A DNA stretch of 64,000 nt from Sarocladium kiliense (taxonomy: Eukaryota; Ascomycota; Sordariomycetes; Hypocreales; Sarocladiaceae): contig JAUZTG010000007.1 of assembly GCA_030734395.1 (NCBI GenBank), forward strand, positions 310,001 through 374,000, read 5' to 3'. Every line of letters starts with the position of its first letter. Position 1 is the stretch's first letter. Positions 1-10,406 of this stretch are shown here, in pieces. The notes under the pieces were generated by a model. That model saw only the letters and a program-made list of their open reading frames with translations, did no database searches and was not told the DNA's origin. The position numbers and the translations under genes were made by a program.

Positions 1-2025
1 GCCTCCATGATCTGGCCCGGCAATCTTGTCGCTGTCGCCTTGATGAATGCCATGTACGAGAGTCATGAGCACATGGACTCTGGGATTCTTGGTGGCACGA
101 TCCCACGGTACAAGTGGTTTGGCATGATGACAGTCTTCGCCTTCTTCTACTACTTCATTCCAGGCTTCCTTGCACAGTGTCTCAGCATGTTTGCGTTCAT
201 GACCTGGATCTTCCCGCAAAGTCCAATTGTGAACCAGCTCTTCGGTGGCTTGACTGGGTTGTCATTCCTGCCTATCACCTTCGACTGGGCACAAATCACT
301 GGCTACATTGGCTCACCTCTTGTTCCCCCGTGGTGAGTACAGAGCTTCGAGAAATATGCAGCACTAGTTACTGACAAGCTGTCAGGCATGCAATTGCCAA
401 TACAACTATTGGTGTGGTGTCGATCTTCATGGTTCTGTCTTCGCTACTTCATTATTACGGCGCTTGGGGTTCACAGTTCTTGCCCATGAGTGATACACAC
501 ACCTACGACAACACTGGTCAGCGGTACGATATCAATCGTGTTCTAACCTCAGATTTCACCCTCGACGAGGAGGCCTACAAGAACTACTCGCCTCTCTTTA
601 TAAGGTCAGTTCCGGTCTTTACCTCCACTTCCCCATGCTTACAGAATCATCTAGTACGACGTTTGCCTTGGCATATGGCGCCTCTTTTGCGGCGATATCG
701 TCGCTTATCGTGTACACCTATCTTCACAATGGCAAGACCATTTGGAAGCAATACCAGAACAGCTCAAACGAGAAGCCGGATATCCACATGAAGCTCATGC
801 GGAAGTACAAAGAGGCACCAACATGGTGGTACATGTCCCTTTTCAGCATCGTAATCCTCGCCCAACAACCCCAACCCTTTTGGTGCTTGACTGACTCCTA
901 TCAATCCAGGTTCTTGTCTTGGCACTGTTCACAGTCACGGCGTATCCTACTAACCTCAGCTGGTGGGCTTTCCTCCTCGCTGTGGCGATATCATTTGGGT
1001 TCTCGTTGCCCATCGGCATCATCCAGGCTGTAACAGCGAATCAGATCGGCCTGAATGTCTTGACTGAGTTCGTCTATGGATACATTCAGCCAGGGCGTCC
1101 TCTTGCACTCATGCTGTATGTTACGATCCGGGTCAGATGTCCTAAGCCTCTACGATTTCGATACTGACTGCTTGATGTGTAGTTTCAAAACTTTCGGATA
1201 CATCACCATGTAAGCTCCGTTCCGTCCCGACTCTGTCTGATCAACTACTGACACACTTCCACCAGGGCTCAAGCCCTTCGCTTCGTATCAGATCTCAAAT
1301 TCGGCCACTACATGAAGATCCCTCCACGCACCATGTTCATGGCCCAAGTCGTCGCAACTACCTTCTCCTGCTTCATCCAGATTTTCGTCCTCAACCTGGC
1401 CCTGAAGACCATCCCCGACGTCTGCGAAGACCACCAAGAGAACAAATTCACCTGTCCCGGAGGACACGTCTTCTTCGCCGGTAAGCCCCCACACAAAAAC
1501 CCTCCAGGTTGAGCATCCGACTAACCAACCCTATCAGCATCCGTAATCTGGGGTCTCATTGGCCCAGCACGCATGTTCTCCCCCGGCTCCGTCTATTACG
1601 GCCTCTTCTCCTTCTTCATCGTCGGCGCCATCGTTCCTGTAATCATCTACTTCGCCATCAAGCGCTGGCCCAAGTCTCCCGTCCGCTGGCTGATGGCACC
1701 CCTTATATTCGGTGGTTGTGGCGCGATCCCGCCCGCTACACCGCTGAACTACCTCTCCTGGGGAGCAGTCGGCTTCGTGTTCCAATTCTGGATCAAGCGT
1801 CGCTACTACGGCTGGTGGAGTCGCCTCAATTACATGACCTCCAATGGCCTGGATTTGGGACTCGCGCTGGCGACCTTGTTCATCTTCTTTGCTTTTACGA
1901 TGCAGGGCATTGGGGCTCCGGACTGGTGGGGAAACAACATCGTGGGCACAACGATGGATGTACAAGGCACGGCGGTGCAAGATCACGTAAAGGAGGGTGC
2001 TCGTTTCGGCCCTTCATCATGGTAG
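1..2025 (+). CDS. OPT-family oligopeptide transporter, 5' end missing
   Basis: This is a plasma-membrane proton-coupled transporter of the OPT family, which imports small peptides or related compounds. The gene enters from the left window edge. Splicing by phase gives exons 1-332, 386-604, 655-850, 910-1115, 1183-1209, 1266-1480 and 1538-2025, about 560 residues ending at TAG. A typical fungal OPT protein is some 200 residues longer, so the N-terminus lies outside the window. The frame is rich in hydrophobic segments and contains typical OPT stretches such as WPGNLVAVALMNAMYES, FDWAQITGYIGSPLVPPW, ANQIGLNVLTEFVYGYIQPGRP and FKTFGYITMAQALRFVSDLK. Exon 5 is only 27 nt. The substrate cannot be read from sequence. 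Its 3' end faces the Zn2Cys6 regulator, with 150 bp between the stop codons. Confidence 0.93.
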
Positions 2026-2175
2026 ATAACCTGTCACGTAGTTTTATGGGTTTGTGTGTCGATAGAAATACTTTTATATGCAAAGATGTACAAACATCGC
2101 CACCTGAAGATGTTCGAAACATACCCCCTTGAGCAATGTTCCCATTGCCCTGAACCTCTCTCGTACAGCTTTGAG

Positions 2176-4931
2176 CTATGTGGTGTAGAATGGCCAATTC
2201 GAAGCGTTTCCTGTGTTCATAGGGACAGCATCCCAAAGTGCTGGGTCGAATACGTCGCCTACAGGATCTGCCGGCACCTGCGGCGCATACGTTGAAAGTC
2301 CAACACCGAAGCCATATGTGCCCTCGTAGACTGTCCCGGTTCCATCGCAGCTCAACGATCCTGAGCTGCTCGTAAATATGCTTGCGGCTTGTAGTATGCT
2401 TGAGCCTCCAACGGCTGGTGATATCCTTGGCATACCGCCGAGCGAAGCAATAGTTTGTTCTGGAGAGGCACTGGATGCCGGCTCTTGCTGGTGTATCAAG
2501 TTTGGCGTCGTGCATTTGCTATTGTAAGGCACGCTATACATGTTGCCACAGGTGTTGATCGGGCTGACGCTTGTGAGACGCGAAGCATTTAGAACTTGGT
2601 CTTCCAAACCTCTGGCCAGTACCCTATTCTCGCCGTTAGACGAACCACAGATAGTGTTTGTCCTTGTCGAATGACACTTCTCGGAATGTTGTTCCTTGTC
2701 TTGCCGAAAGTCGTTGATCACACTTTCGAAAGACGATAGGATGGAGAAGTATCTTTCTGCTTGATGATCGGCGCGTCCCCAAAGATCCATGAGCATCAAC
2801 CCTTGGCCCGCGTATCTGCCTTTCGGCCCGGGAGTCTGCAGCCCAATGAAGTCGCTACACAAAATGATGAGAGTAGCCGTAAACATGTAGTACCTATGAA
2901 ATGTCAGTCAGGTCCCTTTCTGGACATCTGGATGTAGGTTCACATACGTGAGGAATGGGTTACGACTTGGTAACATTCCTACATCATGTGCATTCATAGC
3001 AAGAACGATGCTCTTCGCGGCCGCGCGCACGCAGGGTGTTAAAGCTCCTCTGATCGTTCGCTTTTTGACTCCATTGGATGCTGCCTCTTCAGCTCTTGTC
3101 GGTGTTTGTAGCACCAAGGATAAGAAGAAGCTGCGTGACTGCAGTATGGTCGTATGGTCGTCCATTAGACGCCAGTGCAGGAGAGCCATAACCTGTGCAG
3201 GTTCATCACCCTGACGAATTTGTGGTGTCTCCAAGTCCGACTCGGTCGTGCGGTCATAAGCCTCTGGATCTTGTGTCCAGGTCTCCCTAAACGCGCTCCC
3301 ATCGCGTGACATGTCGCTAAGGATCTTTCCAAGGCGATAACTTGCTTCCATCACTCCCCCGGATTTCCCATGGTTTGGTCGGTGCTGAGGACCACTTCTA
3401 TGCTGTGGTTTCTTCAGATCAATGGGGTGATCATGATTCTGGATAGCAAGCGGACGCCCGAGGGAAGCAGCTAGGAAGCGATCAAGTACGAATAAGCTCG
3501 ACCAGATCCTCCGGCGCAGTGTGATGTCTCTTCTGTCTTGTACCGGACTCGGATCCCAGGACTTCTGCAATCCCAGTGCAAGTGCGCATCTAACAGCTCG
3601 GCCTTAGAAAGTTAGTATAACCAGTTAGAACCTGGCTGAGGTAGCCGAGGAGGACATGCGCACATACCATGACATTCCTCAGCAGCATTTCGCCTAGACA
3701 GAACCAGGTGATACATGGTACAAAGAATCAGAGCTCTGATCGACCAAATATCGGGTTGGCCCGGCTCAACCAGGCCATCAAGCATAGAACTTGCGGCTTG
3801 GAATGATTTATCTGCCTGGTTCTTGCATATACTCTTCGTACGCATGTGCCCGCTACCCATAGCTGTATTCCCTGGCTCGCCGTGCATGAGGGAACCTACG
3901 GCCAGGACGAGATGAACAACACAGAGTTCGGATGGAAGAGCAGCTAAAAGATCCTTATAACACGTTTCGAGACTTCGCCAGAAACATTGAGGGTCGAGAA
4001 CCTCTATCATACCATATGTCTTCAGGCTGATCAGCGAGGATTTCTTCATGGGAGATTGATGAAATCAATGAACATACGTGTAGAAAGAAGCTCTGGGCCA
4101 GAGCATAAGCCTCTTCACGATCCGGAAGTGCAGACGTCGGTGACACAGAAAGATTCGAGGACAGAGGTATATCCAGAAGTTGATGCCTCAAAGGGTCCGT
4201 GGTAAAGTACGACGGCCCAGCAGTGTCCTGGACAATCATCCTGACAGTCTGAAGGAGTGCCAGAGTAGAAGAAGGTCCAATGAAGTCTTGTCTCGTTAGG
4301 AACGGACTTTTACAGGATATTTCCACTCACATAGGTTTCCTATTGGTCCTTGAAGGAACCTTGGCTCAACCATTGCAGGTCCTGGCTTGCTCTTCAGTCC
4401 GTTTATTGGTATTTTGTTTGTTTTCGTAGAGTCTGGGTGGGATAGGCCAATCGAACTTTCCTTCCCAGGCTGTGCGGGTGCAATTCTCGATGCCCGACTT
4501 TGGCCAGGCAGATTCCTGCTAGGTAGATCGAGAGCCGATTCTGTTGACGCTACTGATGCGTACTTCCTGATGTCGAGGGGTTTGAATACATGAGACCGTC
4601 TGTGGGATGTCGGAGGTTTCTGAACTATGCATACGCCCCTGGGAGGCTTATCCGGCGAGTAATGGCATGTCGCGTGCCTCTTTGAACACATATGGCATGG
4701 CTGATGGCCATCGCACTGTGTTTGATGTCAATAAGAAGACCAGACGAGAAGGCCGCAACGCAGAAGTCAAGAGGTATTCCAGTTCCTTGGAGAGCATGGT
4801 CCTAGCTTCACTGGGACTGAGGTCACACGAAAGGCGCTCGATGAACTCACCTTCTGTTTGCGGCGCTTGCAGCTGTCACAGGCATGCGCCGTACGTTGTC
4901 GTTTGTCATCCGACACTCTGGAGCGTGTCAT
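2176..4931 (-). CDS. Zn2Cys6 fungal transcription factor, six exons
   Basis: A nuclear DNA-binding regulator of about 799 aa. Exons on the minus strand are 4931-4851, 4715-4331, 4286-4078, 4019-3668, 3602-2948 and 2893-2176, all joined in phase. The Zn(II)2Cys6 cluster is split by intron 1: ACDSCKRRKQK on exon 1 is followed by CDGHQPCHMC and a final Cys on exon 2, giving the spacing C-x2-C-x6-C-x5-C-x2-C-x6-C near residues 18-45. The fungal_trans middle homology domain follows (GNLYFIGPSSTLALLQ, RAVRCALALGLQKS, LRRRIWSSLFVLDRFL, LGRPLAIQ). The C-terminal 200 residues are Ser/Gly/Thr-rich and look disordered. The 44-nt intron 3' of residue ~155 has a CTAAC branch motif. Targets are unknown; regulation of the adjacent OPT gene is possible but only a guess. 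Confidence 0.92.
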
Positions 4932-6370
4932 GATCCCGATGAGCGCAGAGGGCAGAGCCACAAGCAACACAATTGCGGTAATCCTTGAAAACGATAGGAC
5001 ACGCCACACTGGCAGTACCAAAAGGGGATGATTAAGAGAGTATCCCACGATGATAGATCAGAAGAAGTCTTAGCCAATATGACAGGTCATATGCAGTCTT
5101 CCGCGGGCTTCAGCCGGTCAACAAGTGGCTGATGATCGAATGTTCGGGTCGGGCTGGACGGCGATCTGCCGAGTGTTTTGACGAACGGATCCGCAGCCTA
5201 CGGTCTCTCGAGGCAAATAGTGTAGAATACGAACTTGACTTTCGCGAAGAATGACTCCGTAAAGTCAGAACCCCTCCTTGGGGTGAATCGAGCACACCAG
5301 CCATGATGTCCCCCCATGGCCACTTCAGCAGCCAGGGATGCCACGGTTGGGCTCTGACAAGGCCGACAGGAATAGCTCTTTGGGAGCCTCAGATACCACA
5401 TGATGATGTGCCACACGACCCGTGACCGTGTGCTTGTAATGGAGGGTGAGTGCTCGACCGCCCGCACACAATGTTCTCGCCATATACCCAAGACCACAAG
5501 CGAATGTGGCGCCCAGTGAGTTGATCGTAATAGATTGCCACTGTTGAGATGCTTAACTGGTCACCCAGACCGAGATCTTCGTCCGGCTCCCCGAAGATGA
5601 TAGCAGATCGCCAGGATGTGACCCTGTGGACAGTCATGGCAGTTGTAATCACATTGCTCGAGACTAGGAACAAGGGCGCGGAGCATGTATCTCGCAAGAC
5701 ATGCTTGAGTGAGACATCTTCCGATCAGTTCCTGCAAGTCATTAGTCCCTGTCACTTAGTGACGAAGTAGTCTCAGTGATGTGACGCTCACCTAGGGGAC
5801 CTTGAGTTCCATCCAATGCAGACTCGCCCTTTGAAGTAGCGGTCTAGCGGACCGCCTTTGAAACAGTACCGTCACACCTTGTGATAAATCATGCTCTGAA
5901 GCGTCGCTTGAGGAAGTCACTCCGTCGTGTTGATGCAGCTTGTCACGCATCTTGGTCGTCTTTCGTTGGCTGGCGATTGCGCAGGCATGGCGAGGCTGCA
6001 AATTGCTTGGCTGGCTGCTATCGGCCTGTGCGGTTACACGCAGGAAGTGGCGTTCACCGGTGAGGGATACGTCCCGCTGGCGTTGCAGCATCACACCATT
6101 TCTTGAAGCAGGATTTCCGCGGCATAGCAAGGCATGTGACGGGCGGCAGGGTGATCCTTCAGAAGAGAATTAGTAAATGTGAGGAGATTGAAGGCAGAGT
6201 CCCCCTCCTTGCATCCCGTCACTTCTTCGGGTCTCGGGAGAGAGGCACGGCCCGAAGGCCGCCCCATCCGTGATGGACAGAGTCAGTGTTGAGTGTGTAA
6301 TGGGACATAGTTGGTGGATTATTGTCTAGGATTGAAGTATAGTTACAGGAGAAGGCTTTTCGCCACAGGA
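4932..6370. other. Intergenic stretch between regulator and PDX1
   Basis: About 1.4 kb. It holds the promoter side of the regulator and the 3' flank of PDX1. Several short open frames exist on the minus strand (for example 5198-5497 and 5389-5697) but none joins into a recognisable protein, and I see no tRNA or repeat. A decayed gene cannot be excluded. Confidence 0.4.
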
Positions 6371-7688
6371 TCATAGTACCAGCCTCCCAGGCTCCTGCTC
6401 CAGAATCGCCTTGCACCTCTCCAGGAAGACATGTGCCCTTTCCTCCTCTCCCTTGGGCACAACGAGGCTGAAGACATTGTCTCCGCTAGATAGACCGGGA
6501 ACGACCGGAATGGCAGGCTCAGCACGCGGCTTCTTGGCCGAGGCAGAAAGGATATCGATAATGTCGGCTGCCTTGGGAGGGGCGCGGGGAGCCAGCATTG
6601 AGACAGGAGGAATAGCGGATATTTGAGGCAGGTAGATGCCCCTTGAGCCCTTGGCTGCCTTGACTTTGTCGAGACCCAGGACCTGGTCGAAGAGCTCGCT
6701 GGAGGTGGGCGCTCTGACAGGCAAAGGCAGGTCGTCATTGGCGACGTCAGCAGCACGGCTGATGAACGTCGACAGAGGAAGGAAAACGCCCAAAGTCTCC
6801 TTAATCTTCTTCTGAGTCTCAACAACCTTGGCAAGTGACACAGGGACGTTGATCTCATAAGCCTCGGGCAGCGCCTCCGCTGCCTCAACAGGCTCCGCCT
6901 GCTTCTGAGGGGCAGGCTTCTTCTCGGCAACCTTGATGTTGCTCAGGTCAAGGTGAGACAGCTTCTCCCACATTGCTGAGAGGTTTGCTGGTGTCTCCTG
7001 CTTGATGCTACCAAGATACGCGAGCACATCGCCCTTGAGAAGTCGTCCGCCAGGTCCTGTACCTTTGATCTTGCTGAGATCACCCTCGCTCACGCCGTGC
7101 TGCTTGACCAGATGTTCCACGGAAGGAAGCAGAGGATGCTTGTGCTCGTAAGTTCCGCTGCTCGGTGCAGGCTTCGACGCGCTCTTGTTCTCCGAGGTCT
7201 CCGGCTTGGACTCTTGTGATGGAGTGCTCTCCTGGCTGGGTGTTGACTGCTTCTGCTGCTCATCCGCGGGTAGCTCGAGCGTGCTGATATCGTCACCCGA
7301 TTCCGCCAAGACTGCGATCCGAGTTCCAACCTGAACTGACTTGCTTCCGTCCCCTGCCATAATCTTCATCATAATACCGTCCTCTTGTGCCTCGACATCC
7401 ATGGTTGCCTTATCTGTCTCGATCTCGAGGAGCACATCGCCGGCCGTGAAAGAGTCGCCCTCCTTAACGTTCCAGCTCGCGATATTGCCTTCGGTCATCG
7501 TGGGCGAGAGCGCGGGCATTGTGAAGTTCTGTGCGGCGAGGCATCGTGCTGATGTGGTGAAAGCTACAGGACATAAGCTTGCTGATGCGCTACAAACGGA
7601 TAACAAGGCAAGACTTACCACGCGCGGTTGCGCTGCTACCCCGGGCAAGACGAGCTGATGAGCGGCATACTGCCGCGAGGGACGCCAT
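6371..7688 (-). CDS. PDX1: Pyruvate dehydrogenase complex protein X (E3-binding)
   Basis: This protein tethers dihydrolipoamide dehydrogenase (E3) to the E2 core of the mitochondrial pyruvate dehydrogenase complex. Exon 1 is 7688-7619 and exon 2 is 7563-6371; the intron 7618-7565 (GTAAGT...GTAG) joins in phase, giving 420 aa. The start MASLAAVCRSSARLARG gives an Arg/Ser-rich mitochondrial presequence. The lipoyl domain (residues about 36-115) begins FTMPALSPTMTEG, and its lipoyl-lysine is in ETDKATMD (about K75). A linker rich in Ser, Pro and Glu leads to a peripheral-subunit-binding domain at about 170-205 (LLPSVEHLVKQHGVSEGDL, GTGPGGRLLKGDVLAYL). The remainder lacks the E2 catalytic HxxxDG motif, which is why I call it protein X and not E2. 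Confidence 0.93.
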
Positions 7689-8197
7689 TGGAGGCTCTGT
7701 ATGCGCGACTAAAGGATTGCACAGATACAGACGTCGTGAGGTTGGATTGACGATGGCGGGCAAAAGATGAGAGCTTTCTACGTTTGTTGGGACTAAGGGA
7801 TCGGGAATTTGCGCACGGACCCGGGCGGAAAAGATCGGGCGCTGGGTTAGGGTTGAGCAGACGTTGTTGAGAGCTATTGAACGCAAAATGAGGCGCGACT
7901 TGTTGAGAGCATAGAGCAAAAGGCATTACGCAAAGATATTCGCATATCTTGCTCGAGGTTCGCAAGAGTAGTGAGCTTGGTACGACGGTCAGATGTGTTC
8001 TGTACATAATATCACACACTCAGTGTCGTTACAGGTGGTGCTTCGACGCACATCAAACGCTCCAGCTAGGTTCTTTCTACAACCAGACAAGTTCTCGTGC
8101 AAGAGGAGGGAATAAAATTGATTCAAGCTCAAGACTCACTTAAGACATTCGTGACAAAACCAAAAAGGTGAACTCATGCGAGGATGAGGCAAAAGTA
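7689..8197. other. PDX1 upstream region
   Basis: About 500 bp between the PDX1 start and the tRNA gene. It should hold the PDX1 promoter and leader. No gene or motif that I would defend is visible. Confidence 0.4.
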
Positions 8198-8303
8198 TGA
8201 AAGGAGTGGGATTCGAACCCACGCTTCTTTCGAAACTGCGAAAATCGTCCTAGGTATCTCTAGAAACCTGAACACAGCGCCATAACCACTCGGCCATCCT
8301 TCC
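8198..8303 (-). tRNA. tRNA-Leu(CAG) with intron
   Basis: Read on the minus strand. The acceptor stem GGAAGGA (8303-8297) pairs with TCCTTTC (8205-8199, one G-U pair), and the discriminator A is at 8198. The D arm is GCC-GAGTGGTTAT-GGC. The anticodon stem CTGTG pairs with CGCAG; the loop reads TTCAGG then a 25-nt intron, then T, so the anticodon is CAG (leucine). The intron sits at the canonical place one base 3' of the anticodon. A class II variable arm (TTC-GAAA-GAA) and the T arm GTGGG-TTCGAAT-CCCAC complete the gene. The CCA end is not encoded, as expected in a eukaryote. Confidence 0.95.
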
Positions 8304-8775
8304 AATATGCTCAATCTCTGTGTTAATTCAAATCAAGAAGGTCTGGCTATGCCCCGCTTCATTGCAGACGCGCCAAAATCAGGCGCTGCTCAGTGTATGG
8401 TGCAGTGCACTGCTGGCAGCCCAGGGCTTAGGTACCCCAGCTAGCTCGCAGTTGTTTCTGGCGTGGCTTGGGATCGACATGTCGGGTTCAAGATTCCGGT
8501 TTGTCGTCTGGTATAATGGATTCATTGATGTGCAGAGTAGATCTCGTCATGAGTTTTGCACTTCTTACACGCTCGTTGTCACCACCTGTAGCGCGGACCC
8601 GATCCCGAAACGCGGCCCCAAAAAAAGTTACGGACATAATCGACACTAAAGTCGCTTTCCTACTACTACTACAGAACTTGACTCCGGCGACACCTCACAA
8701 ATGCACGGTCGAGTGCCTGCTCGCCGACACACATTGTTCCTCTCGTGAGCGTGACGGACGAACACCACAGTCGCA
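8304..8775. other. Intergenic, TMEM223-like promoter side
   Basis: About 470 bp between the tRNA and the next plus-strand gene. It carries the tRNA 5' flank and presumably the promoter and leader of the mitochondrial protein gene. No open frame is convincing. Confidence 0.4.
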
Positions 8776-9702
8776 ATGGCATCAACAGCACCCATTGCGC
8801 GCCTCCTCACCCCGGGGCTCCGCCAACGCCTTCCACCCCGACCCTGCCTCCCCGAGCTCCTCAACCTACGCACATACCAAACCCGCCGCTTCGCCTCCTC
8901 TCCGCTCCTGAGAGCCGTCCGTCAACAAGTTGCAACGCCTCGAAAACCCGCTGCGCAGCCTCCTAAGTCAACAACAAAAGTCGATGCCGCAAGTGCCCGA
9001 ACTAGCTATGCCTTCGTCAAGAGCCTCGCCAGCAAGTCGACGCCGACGACGTTATATGAGGGACCGTCACACTTCTGGTTCTACTTTGGGTGCTGGAGCA
9101 GCGGTATTACAATTTTGGCTTGGACGGCCTTGACCGGCCCGTCTCTCATAACCACACAGCCTAGCGACTTGCCGACGTGGATCACAGTGACATACTCGGC
9201 ATCGTATGTCATCCTTTGCGCAATGGGCTTCTACTTGATATCGAGAACGCACAATCTCGTCAGCTTGATCCGGGTTCTCCCAGCGCAAGGTGCCGTGAAG
9301 ACAGGCACAGCTGCTCCTTCTCTGCAGATGGAGGTTACGGTCAAGCGCATGATGCCTTTCGTGAAGCCAAAAACAATCCTTACAGATGTTGGCAGCGCGA
9401 GGCTCAAATCCCGCTTCTCCCTACCGGAGGATCTCGTCCCCGCTTTGCGGAAGCAGGCTCTTGAGAAGGAGAAGGAAGCACAGAAGGCCCAGCACAAATT
9501 CGATATGAACCATCTCATGACCATGCCGTTCCGAAAGATGGGACGTGCCTTCGTTGCGATGTTCAATGGTGTGCGAGGAGCATGGACGGACATGGGATTC
9601 GGCAAGATGAACATAGACGGCAAGGATTACAAGATCGATGTGACGAATGGCTTCGCACACGACGGCTTTCGGACTTTGGAGAAGCTCGTACCTGTCGAGT
9701 GA
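8776..9702 (+). CDS. TMEM223-like mitochondrial membrane protein
   Basis: A single-exon gene of 308 aa. The N-terminus (about 60 residues) is rich in Arg, Pro, Ala and Ser with almost no acidic residues, as in a mitochondrial presequence. Two likely transmembrane segments follow, around residues 98-118 (FWFYFGCWSSGITILAW) and 137-158 (WITVTYSASYVILCAMGFYL), then a soluble tail with a charged helix at about 230-245. The order presequence, two membrane spans and a C-terminal mixed alpha/beta part matches the TMEM223 family, implicated in cytochrome oxidase subunit 1 expression in animals. The family assignment rests on layout and patchy resemblance, so treat it as tentative; that the gene is real is much surer. 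Confidence 0.72.
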   Translation: MASTAPIARLLTPGLRQRLPPRPCLPELLNLRTYQTRRFASSPLLRAVRQQVATPRKPAAQPPKSTTKVDAASARTSYAFVKSLASKSTPTTLYEGPSHFWFYFGCWSSGITILAWTALTGPSLITTQPSDLPTWITVTYSASYVILCAMGFYLISRTHNLVSLIRVLPAQGAVKTGTAAPSLQMEVTVKRMMPFVKPKTILTDVGSARLKSRFSLPEDLVPALRKQALEKEKEAQKAQHKFDMNHLMTMPFRKMGRAFVAMFNGVRGAWTDMGFGKMNIDGKDYKIDVTNGFAHDGFRTLEKLVPVE

Positions 9703-10406
9703 TAAGACTGAAAACATCACAGAGCACGGATTGGAACATTAGTTTGTAACATAGGGGAGCTGTAAGAAGATCGATCATATGTATATCATAGCCACTGATT
9801 TTTATTACCAAGTCTAAATGCATCACATTTCCTTACTATCTTGGTGACTATTACGATCCTTTACAGCATGAGCTTTCTGTGATTGTTTCTTCAGCAAATC
9901 AAGCTCCCAATATTCAACATCACATCACAGCAAAAGGCAATCAAAAGTGAAGCAACCAGCCCCCAAGCGGGGGACGACAATTCAATTGTCTCCATTTTGT
10001 CTTTCCCAGGGTATTTCTAGGTGCAGGCCAAATGACAGCCCATCCAGTCCGCGGAAGCCGTCGTGTACGTGGCTTCTCTCGCAGAGAACTCTGTGAGTGA
10101 CATGATGTAGAGACACACCACTCCAGCGATGATACAAAATGTAGCGAAGGTGGAAACCATTGCAACCAGAAACAGGCAAATCGCAGCAAACAAAAACAAG
10201 TGTTCCTTCCAACGCCGATTACGCTATGCATCGTAAAATGATCGTAAACAAAGACAACCAGGCGCAAAACAAAAACCATTGACCGCAAAAAATCAGAGTT
10301 GTGTGTCCCGCAGCTTGACGTTTAGACAAGGCAGGGGAAAATGGCAGAGCGGGTATCGGGAAAGGGGGTATCATATATAGGGAGGTGAAAGTCCAGCAGG
10401 TGGACT
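9703..10406. other. Convergent 3' regions, no gene seen
   Basis: About 700 bp between two convergent genes, so it should contain both 3' UTRs. The short open frames on the minus strand (9941-10288 and nested ones) look non-coding. Confidence 0.4.

Noticed and set aside
5198..5770. Possible membrane-protein or decayed gene on the minus strand upstream of the regulator
   Set aside because: Short frames with stops between them could not be linked by plausible introns and match no family I know.
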